Below, piece by piece: positions 58,585-64,000 of a stretch of DNA of 64,000 nt. The DNA comes from an uncultured Lachnospiraceae bacterium. GTDB taxonomy: Bacteria > Bacillota > Clostridia > Lachnospirales > Lachnospiraceae. The translations under genes were made by a program, and so were the position numbers. The first letter of the stretch is position 1. The number at the start of each line of letters is the position of its first letter. Location: NCBI GenBank assembly GCA_902781455.1, contig CACZJF010000002.1, forward strand, positions 1 through 64,000. Direction: 5' to 3'. The notes below the pieces were generated by a model. That model saw only the letters and a list, made by a program, of their open reading frames with translations. It made no database searches and was not told the origin of the DNA.

Positions 58585-60555
58585 ATGAATCCGGATTTCG
58601 ATCTTCAGGAAGAATTGAAGAAGCTGCCTTCCAAACCAGGCGTATATATCATGCACGGCAGGAAGGATGAGATCCTCTATGTCGGGAAGGCGGTTAACCT
58701 GAACCGGAGAGTGCACCAGTACTTTGTCCGGAAGATTGGGAGAGGTCCCAAGATTGAGCATATGGTCAGCAGGATCGCCTGGTTCGAATACATCGTGACG
58801 GATTCGGAGCTGGAAGCCTTGGTTCTGGAAAATAACCTGATCAAGGAGAACCGTCCGAAGTATAATACCCTCCTCAAAGACGACAAGACCTATCCTTATA
58901 TCAAGGTGACCGTGCAGGAGGATTATCCCCGTGTGCTGTTTACCAGAAAGATCAGGAAGGACGGGGCACGGTACTTCGGTCCGTTCAAGAGCGCATTTGC
59001 GGTAAAAGAGACCATAGAACTGCTGCGAAAACTGTATCTGGTGCGGGACTGTACCCGCTCTCTTCCCAGGGATATCGGCCTGGAGCGTCCCTGCCTGAAC
59101 TATCAGATCGGACAGTGTGAGGCACCCTGTCAGGGGAAGATTACGAAGGAGGCATATCAGGCCAATATCGAAAAGGCGCTGCGTTTTCTGGCAGGCAATT
59201 ACCGACCGGTGATCCGGACGCTGGAGGAGCGCATGAAGGCCGCAAGCGAGGAGATGGATTATGAGACGGCGGCCAAAATGCGTGATCTGATGCAGCATGT
59301 GATCAGTGTCACCCAGAAGCAGAAGATGGAAAATGCAGACGGAGAGGACCGCGATGTGCTTGCGCTGGCGATGGATGGAACGGACGCGGTGGTCCAGGTT
59401 TTCTATGTCCGCGGGGGAAAGCTGATCGGCAGGGACCACAGTTTTCTGCGGATCGGAGAAGAAGATGCCGCGCTGCTCCCGGGAACGGACGAGGCTGCGA
59501 ACGCTGCGAACCTGGAAGGAACGGGAGAAGAGGAACGGGGGCTTGCTGAGACCAGCGTGAGAGCGCGGCTGCTGTCGACCTTCGTCAGACAGTTCTACGC
59601 GTCCGCGGTCTTCCTCCCGAAAGAAATCCTGCTGGAGCAGCCGATCGAGGACCAGGAGCTGATTGAGGAATGGCTCAGCGCAAAGAGAGGGAGCCATATC
59701 GCGCTCCGGACGCCGCAGCGCGGAACCTACAGCCGGCTGGTGCATATGGCGCAGGAGAACGCGGATCTCGTTCTGCGGATGGACAAGGAGCGGGCACGGC
59801 TGGAAGAGGGGAGAACGATCGGCGCCATGCAGGAGATCGCTTCTGCGCTCGGACTCGGACACCTGACAAGGGTGGAGGCATATGACATCTCGAACACATC
59901 AGGCGTGGAATCGGTCGGCTCCATGGTCGTGTTTGAGAGAGGAAAGCCAAAACGAAGCGACTACCGGAAGTTCCGGATCAGGACCGTGGAAGGGCCGAAT
60001 GATTATGCTTCCCTGAAAGAGGTGATCTCCCGCAGGCTCCTGCATGGAATCGAGGAAGAGAAGAATCTGAAGGAGAGTCAGCTTTTGGCAGGGGACAGCT
60101 CATTTGGCGTCTTTCCGGATCTGATCATGATGGACGGCGGCCGCGGACAGGTTCATGTGGCGGAGGAGGTATGCAGCCGGCTGGGGCTTGCGATTCCGGT
60201 CTGCGGCATGGTCAAGGACGATTATCACAGAACCAGAGGGCTGTACTACCGCGATGTGGAGATCCCGATTGATCCTTCCTCCGAAGGTTTCAAGCTGATC
60301 ACGAGAGTGCAGGATGAAGCCCACCGGTTTGCGATCGAATTTCACAGGTCCCTGAGAGGAAAGGCACAGACACGTTCTTTGCTGGATGACATTGAAGGAA
60401 TCGGACCTGCCAGAAGAAAGGCGCTGCTGCGATCCTTCGGGTCTTTGGAGGCCATCCGCGATGCCGATATCGAGCATCTTGCGCATGCGCCTTCCATGAA
60501 TACGGCAAGTGCAAGGAAAGTCTATGAGTTCTTCCATCCATCCTCGACAAAGTAG
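58585..60555 (+). CDS. uvrC: Excinuclease ABC subunit C UvrC
   Basis: A 656-residue nucleotide-excision repair nuclease that makes both incisions with UvrB. The GIY-YIG domain is at the N-terminus (KPGVYIMHGRKDEILYVGKAVNLNRRV). The UvrB-interacting UVR helix is MDYETAAKMRDLMQHV. The C-terminal RNase H-like endonuclease has VEAYDISNTSGVESVGSMVVF and MMDGGRGQVHVAEEV. Two C-terminal helix-hairpin-helix motifs end it (DDIEGIGPARRKALLRSFGSLEAI, IEHLAHAPSMNTASA). A poorly conserved insert near 300-345 is acidic. The start at 58585 follows CAGGAGAGAG; the longer frame from 58495 has none. With mfd at 26.5 kb it gives two nucleotide-excision repair genes in the window. Confidence 0.95.
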   Translation: MNPDFDLQEELKKLPSKPGVYIMHGRKDEILYVGKAVNLNRRVHQYFVRKIGRGPKIEHMVSRIAWFEYIVTDSELEALVLENNLIKENRPKYNTLLKDDKTYPYIKVTVQEDYPRVLFTRKIRKDGARYFGPFKSAFAVKETIELLRKLYLVRDCTRSLPRDIGLERPCLNYQIGQCEAPCQGKITKEAYQANIEKALRFLAGNYRPVIRTLEERMKAASEEMDYETAAKMRDLMQHVISVTQKQKMENADGEDRDVLALAMDGTDAVVQVFYVRGGKLIGRDHSFLRIGEEDAALLPGTDEAANAANLEGTGEEERGLAETSVRARLLSTFVRQFYASAVFLPKEILLEQPIEDQELIEEWLSAKRGSHIALRTPQRGTYSRLVHMAQENADLVLRMDKERARLEEGRTIGAMQEIASALGLGHLTRVEAYDISNTSGVESVGSMVVFERGKPKRSDYRKFRIRTVEGPNDYASLKEVISRRLLHGIEEEKNLKESQLLAGDSSFGVFPDLIMMDGGRGQVHVAEEVCSRLGLAIPVCGMVKDDYHRTRGLYYRDVEIPIDPSSEGFKLITRVQDEAHRFAIEFHRSLRGKAQTRSLLDDIEGIGPARRKALLRSFGSLEAIRDADIEHLAHAPSMNTASARKVYEFFHPSSTK

Positions 60556-60642
60556 CGCTTTGGTGCTACCATCAATTCTATCAATGCGTTCTAAAGAACC
60601 GGCCGGGTGCCGCTGAATACGGAATGACCAGGGGGACAGAAT

Positions 60643-61596
60643 ATGAACACACAGTCCAGTGTTCCGATCGAAAAACTTGTTAATAAGATGGGACTGGTGA
60701 ACCGTACGGAATCCGTACGGCTTGAGAATAAGAAACTGACGACGAATGAGGTGAACCGTCCGGCCCTGCAGCTGACCGGCTATTTCGATTACTTTGACGC
60801 GGACCGCCTTCAGATCATCGGATATGTGGAATACACGTACCTGGACACGCTGACAAGAGAGCGGAAGCGTATGATGTACGAACGCCTTCTTGCCGCGAAG
60901 ATTCCGGCGATTGTCTACACGACACAGACGGTTCCGGATGAGGATATGCTGGAACTGGCCGTCAAGTATGACGTACCGGTCTTCACGACAGACAGGGAGA
61001 CCAGTGCATTTGCGGCGGAAGTCATCCGCTGGCTGAATGTAGAGCTGGCGCCCTGCATCACCATTCACGGCGTACTGGTAGACGTGTACGGCGAGGGTGT
61101 GCTGATCATGGGGGAGAGCGGAATCGGAAAGAGCGAGGCCGCGCTGGAACTGGTCCGGAGAGGACACCGCCTGATCACGGACGATGTTGTCGAGATCCGG
61201 AAGGTGTCTGACCATACACTGGTGGGAACGGCTCCGGACATCACCAGGCATTTCATCGAACTGCGCGGAATCGGCATCATCAATGTCAAGACACTGTTCG
61301 GTGTGGAAGCTGTCATGGATACGACGAATATTGACCTGGTGATCAAGCTCGAGGAATGGGACAAGGACAAGGAATACGACCGCCTCGGGCTGGAGGAGGA
61401 ATACACGGAATTTCTCGGAAACCGGGTTACGTGTCACTCCCTGCCGATCCGTCCGGGCAGGAACCTTGCGGTTATCGTTGAATCGGCCGCGGTCAACCAC
61501 CGTCAGAAGAAGATGGGCTACAATGCTGCCAAGGAGCTTTACAACAGGGTGCAGCAGGGCATCATGGACAAGATGGCACAGAACAGCAGTGAGTAA
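60643..61596 (+). CDS. hprK: HPr kinase/phosphorylase HprK
   Basis: A 317-residue enzyme that phosphorylates HPr on Ser46 in response to fructose-1,6-bisphosphate and removes the phosphate in the reverse reaction, controlling carbon catabolite repression. The N-terminal domain (1-130) is typical. The P-loop is LIMGESGIGKSEAALELV (157-165). LITDDVVEIR, the HPr-contact region RGIGIINVKTLFG, and the C-terminal RPGRNLAVIVESAAVNHRQKKMGYNA complete the family. It follows uvrC by 87 nt, which is the usual Clostridia order, but the usual rapZ-whiA partners are replaced by glucokinase. Confidence 0.96.
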   Translation: MNTQSSVPIEKLVNKMGLVNRTESVRLENKKLTTNEVNRPALQLTGYFDYFDADRLQIIGYVEYTYLDTLTRERKRMMYERLLAAKIPAIVYTTQTVPDEDMLELAVKYDVPVFTTDRETSAFAAEVIRWLNVELAPCITIHGVLVDVYGEGVLIMGESGIGKSEAALELVRRGHRLITDDVVEIRKVSDHTLVGTAPDITRHFIELRGIGIINVKTLFGVEAVMDTTNIDLVIKLEEWDKDKEYDRLGLEEEYTEFLGNRVTCHSLPIRPGRNLAVIVESAAVNHRQKKMGYNAAKELYNRVQQGIMDKMAQNSSE

Positions 61597-61640
61597 AGAG
61601 CCGGATATAAACAGTTGTTTATAGAGGAGAGATGGGGGCT

Positions 61641-62576
61641 ATGAAAAAGTATTGCTTTGGAATCGATGTAGGCGGAACCACGGTGAAGTGCGGCCTGTTC
61701 AATACGGACGGAAATCTCCTGGACAAGTGGGAGATCCCGACCAGAACCGAGGAGAACGGAATCAACATTCTTCCGGATATCGCGGATTCGATCAATAAAA
61801 AGATCGAAGAAAGAGGTCTGACAAAGAACGAGATCGAAGGAATCGGGATTGACATCCCGGGACCTGTCAACGAGAAGGGAATCTGTTCCCTTGCCGTGAA
61901 TCTGCACTGGGGGCAGGTGAACATCGTCAAGGAGATGGAAAAAAAGACCGGCATCCGTACAAAGGCGCTCAATGACGCGAATGCGGCGGCGCTTGGGGAA
62001 TGCTGGAAGGGCGGCGGGGCCGGCCATAAGAACCTGATCATGGTGACGCTTGGAACCGGAATCGGCGGCGGTGTAGTCGTGGAGGGAAAGGTCATTGCCG
62101 GCGCGCACGGCAGCGGCGGCGAGATCGGCCATGTTCATGTGACGGAGGAGCTGACTGAACCATGCAACTGCGGCAATGTCGGCTGCCTGGAGCAGGTCGC
62201 TTCCGCAACCGGAATTGTCCGCCTCGCGAAGATGCAGCTGGAGAAGGATCCGGACACGCCGAGCGTGCTTCGCGGAAGAACCCTCTCCGCAAAGCAGGTC
62301 TGGGACGCGGTCAAGGCCGGCGATGAGGTCGCGGATGCCATCGCTGAGAAGTTCGGACTGTACCTTGGCAGGGCGCTGGCGGCGTTTGCCTGTGTGACTG
62401 ACCCCGAGATTTATGTCATCGGCGGCGGTGTCTCGAAGGCAGGCCCCGTCATTCTGGACTATGTACAGAAGTACTACCGCCAGTATGCATTCCCCGGGTG
62501 CAAGGACGCAGCATTCGCTCTTGCGACACTTGGCAATGACGCGGGAATCTACGGCGCGGCGAAGGTGGTGCTGTAA
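61641..62576 (+). CDS. glcK: ROK-family glucokinase
   Basis: A 311-residue sugar kinase of the ROK family. It begins with the ATP-binding FGIDVGGTTVKCGLFNTDG, has the conserved GIDIPGPVN, LNDANAAALGECWKGGG catalytic region (D of NDAN), GTGIGGGVV and HVTEELTEPCNCGNVGCLEQVAS, the ROK zinc motif CxCGxxGCxE. The C-terminal VIGGGVSKAGP is normal. Full zinc motif and length fit glucokinase; N-acetyl-sugar kinases cannot be excluded. The start at 61641 is 12 nt from AGGAG; ATG 61632 overlaps it less well. It lies 44 nt after hprK and provides glucose 6-phosphate from maltodextrin hydrolysis. Confidence 0.92.
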   Translation: MKKYCFGIDVGGTTVKCGLFNTDGNLLDKWEIPTRTEENGINILPDIADSINKKIEERGLTKNEIEGIGIDIPGPVNEKGICSLAVNLHWGQVNIVKEMEKKTGIRTKALNDANAAALGECWKGGGAGHKNLIMVTLGTGIGGGVVVEGKVIAGAHGSGGEIGHVHVTEELTEPCNCGNVGCLEQVASATGIVRLAKMQLEKDPDTPSVLRGRTLSAKQVWDAVKAGDEVADAIAEKFGLYLGRALAAFACVTDPEIYVIGGGVSKAGPVILDYVQKYYRQYAFPGCKDAAFALATLGNDAGIYGAAKVVL

Positions 62577-62583
62577 GTGCTTT

Positions 62584-62610
62584 CTGCCGGCGGCTGTCCG
62601 GCAGTTTTCT
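62584..62610 (+). terminator. Terminator of glcK
   Basis: CTGCCGG pairs with CCGGCAG around CGGCTGT, followed by TTTTCT. It lies seven nt after the glcK stop. Confidence 0.82.
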
Positions 62611-62639
62611 ACATTTGAGAAAGATGGAGGATTTATATC

Positions 62640-62741
62640 ATGAGAAGACGTAACAAGAAGCAGCAGGTGATCGCTATTGTCATCGTGGTCATTCTGGTAG
62701 CGGCGATGCTGTTTTCCCTGATCCCGGCATTTCTGCTGTAA
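62640..62741 (+). CDS. Small membrane peptide, 33 residues
   Basis: A short ORF with a good ribosome-binding site, GGAGG (62626-62630) nine bases before ATG. It starts MRRRNKKQQVIAIVIVVIL and ends LFSLIPAFLL: a basic N-terminus followed by one 22-residue hydrophobic helix, so it should be a single-pass membrane peptide with its N-terminus inside. Small proteins of this type (for example the DUF4044 kind) are usual in Bacillota, but I cannot assign it. It lies between a terminator and the VanW gene and is below the usual annotation length. Confidence 0.7.
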   Translation: MRRRNKKQQVIAIVIVVILVAAMLFSLIPAFLL

Positions 62742-62852
62742 GAAGCCGGCTCCGGTTCCCGCGGGGCTGAAGGCCTGCGCCGGGATACCGGTATTGGCAT
62801 CCGACAACGGTCCCGCAGGAGAATCACTGTTGTTGCGAGAGGAGAGGGGAAC

Positions 62853-64000
62853 GTGAAAAGAAGAACATTTCACAGGACTGTGCTGGCTTTTCTTGCCGCG
62901 GCAGCTTTGTTTTCGATCCAGGCCCAGGCCGGGAAACCGGTGGCTTCCGCGTCGGATACAACCATCGCGAACGGGGTGTATGTGGAAGGGGTCGACCTGT
63001 CCGGCATGACACCGGAGCAGGCAAAGGACGCGCTGAAAGCCAAGGCAGATTCCATGGCGGCGACGGCTGTCAACCTGCGGCTCGGAGACCGTGTCATCAC
63101 CACATCGCTGGCCGATCTTGGCTATTCCTGCACGAACCTTGATATCGTAGATTCACTGGTCCCGATCGGAAAGAGCGGGAACATCGTACAGCGGTACAAG
63201 GAGCAGAAGGATCTTGAGAATCAGACGGTAGAGTACGCGCTGGACTTTACCGTTGATTACGCCCGTGTAAAAGAATTTGTCCAAAACTGCAGTGTTTATA
63301 ATACCGATCCGGTGGAAGGAGAACTGCTGGTCGGCGATGACGGCTATCCTTATGTAGAGGGCGGCACAAAGGGAATCACCCTGAAGCCGAAGAAGTCTGC
63401 AAAGGCGGTGCTAAAGGCAATTGAGTCATGGACAGGCGGCGACATTACGGTTGATCTGGTCTATGATGAGGTCAGCCCGAATGTGTCATACGAAACGCTT
63501 GCCCAGGTGAAGGATATCCTGGGGATGGCGACGACGGATTATTCCGCGTCTTCCGGAAACCGCGCGATCAATGTGGAGAACGGGTGCTCCCTGATCAACG
63601 GCACTCTTCTGTGGCCGGGTGACGAGTTCTCTGTGACGGAGGCGGTGACGCCGTTTTCCGAGGAAAATGGATACATGCCCGCGCCTACCTATGAAGAGAA
63701 CCGCACCATCGATTCCTACGGGGGCGGAATCTGCCAGGTGTCCACTACGCTGTACAACGCAGCGCTGAAGGCAGAGATGGATATCACCGCCAGGTCCAAT
63801 CATACGATGATGGTGACCTATGTGGAACCGTCCAAGGACGCAGCCATCGCGGAAGGTGTCATGGACATGCGCTTCGTGAACAATACGGATGCGCCGATCT
63901 ACATCCAGGGCGGCTGTTACGGCGGGCAGATCACATTTATCATCTATGGCCACGAGACACGGCCGGCGAACCGGACGATTGAATTCGAGAGCAGAACCAT
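62853..64000 (+). CDS. VanW-family secreted protein (3' partial)
   Basis: The first 382 residues are visible; the stop codon is beyond the window. A GTG start follows GAGGAGAGGGG. A cleavable signal peptide occupies about the first 26 residues (RTVLAFLAAAALFSIQAQA). The next 200 residues include an YoaR-like peptidoglycan-binding fold with VEGVDLSGMTPEQAKDALK and KGITLKPKKSAKAVL. The VanW domain follows: NRAINVENGCSLINGTLLWPGDEFSVTEAVTPF, and YGGGICQVSTTLYNAALKAE, with GICQVSTT being its hallmark. VanW proteins are associated with glycopeptide resistance operons, but most are general envelope proteins of unknown function; no van genes are adjacent. Confidence 0.9.
   Translation, partial: MKRRTFHRTVLAFLAAAALFSIQAQAGKPVASASDTTIANGVYVEGVDLSGMTPEQAKDALKAKADSMAATAVNLRLGDRVITTSLADLGYSCTNLDIVDSLVPIGKSGNIVQRYKEQKDLENQTVEYALDFTVDYARVKEFVQNCSVYNTDPVEGELLVGDDGYPYVEGGTKGITLKPKKSAKAVLKAIESWTGGDITVDLVYDEVSPNVSYETLAQVKDILGMATTDYSASSGNRAINVENGCSLINGTLLWPGDEFSVTEAVTPFSEENGYMPAPTYEENRTIDSYGGGICQVSTTLYNAALKAEMDITARSNHTMMVTYVEPSKDAAIAEGVMDMRFVNNTDAPIYIQGGCYGGQITFIIYGHETRPANRTIEFESRT

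Noticed and set aside
58006..59862. Long open frame on the minus strand (618 codons) opposite uvrC
   Set aside because: It is antisense to the well-conserved uvrC and PAP2 genes, has no recognisable protein domain and shows the composition of a high-GC shadow frame.
62853..64000. Vancomycin-resistance gene
   Set aside because: VanW-domain proteins are widespread and no vanH, vanA/B or vanX genes are adjacent. D-Ala-D-Ala ligase at 23165 looks like the ordinary dipeptide enzyme.
1..64000. tRNA or rRNA genes
   Set aside because: I looked for T-loop and anticodon-arm patterns in the larger gaps and saw none; a computed scan was not possible.

Overview
The window is about 64 kb of a moderately GC-rich, densely coding genome with nearly all genes on the plus strand. 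It looks like a low-GC-lineage Gram-positive of class Clostridia, most likely Lachnospiraceae. The evidence is gene content: GlgC plus GlgD, a stand-alone AICAR transformylase next to a PurO-type IMP cyclohydrolase, an HprK, DnaD and DnaI-type primosome genes, two FtsH paralogues, DUF5685 beside a J-protein, an AdhE fermentative dehydrogenase, RibU under an FMN riboswitch, and strong GGAGG ribosome-binding sites. The family assignment is inference; no rRNA or tRNA gene was seen to anchor it. The hup-rqcP-divIC-tilS-hpt-ftsH block lacks yabP, yabQ and spoIIE, which suggests a lineage that no longer sporulates.

Region 1 (1-8 kb) starts with the 3' end of a TnpB gene and its right end/omega-RNA region. 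These are joined directly to the 3' half of a D-lyxose isomerase gene, which appears to be interrupted. Asparaginase, a Gfo/Idh/MocA oxidoreductase, AdhE, a small-molecule kinase, a rhomboid protease and an M20 amidohydrolase follow. Region 2 (8-20.7 kb) has FMN-riboswitch-controlled ribU, a TPR lipoprotein, a cold-shock gene on the minus strand, CCA transferase, HisRS, phosphoglucomutase, and the HU/RqcP/DivIC/TilS/Hpt/FtsH housekeeping block, with a palindromic MITE-like insertion. Region 3 (21-36.4 kb) has a GH13 enzyme, Ddl-MurF-Pth-Mfd, a complex palindromic repeat locus, a PrsA-like lipoprotein, Xpt, MscL, and a YhaO/YhaN DNA-repair pair.

Region 4 (36.4-49 kb) holds PurO plus AICAR transformylase, MurC, the primosome pair, Prs, GlgC-GlgD, SpoVG, and the divergent malQ-plsC pair. 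Region 5 (49-58.5 kb) starts with a second copy of the palindromic repeat locus, then a two-component system, a zinc-ribbon/DUF5685/J-protein cluster, a cytidylate-kinase-like protein, a second FtsH and a PAP2-like membrane protein. Region 6 (58.5-64 kb) has UvrC, HprK, a ROK glucokinase, a 33-residue membrane peptide gene, and a VanW-family protein cut by the window end.

The functional themes are glycogen/maltodextrin turnover (pgcA, GH13, glgCD, malQ, glcK), peptidoglycan precursor synthesis (ddl, murF, murC), purine salvage and synthesis (hpt, xpt, purO, AICAR transformylase, prs) and DNA repair (mfd, uvrC, yhaO/yhaN). The most unusual structure is a repeat found at about 30.1 kb and 49.2 kb. 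A nearly constant 30-nt segment sits at the apex of perfect 16-17 bp stems whose sequences differ completely between the two loci. Each copy is flanked on the left by tandem repeats (31 bp or 57 bp units) and on the right by partial copies of its own right arm. The genome also shows many recent in-frame tandem duplications (ftsH2, yhaN, murF/pth).
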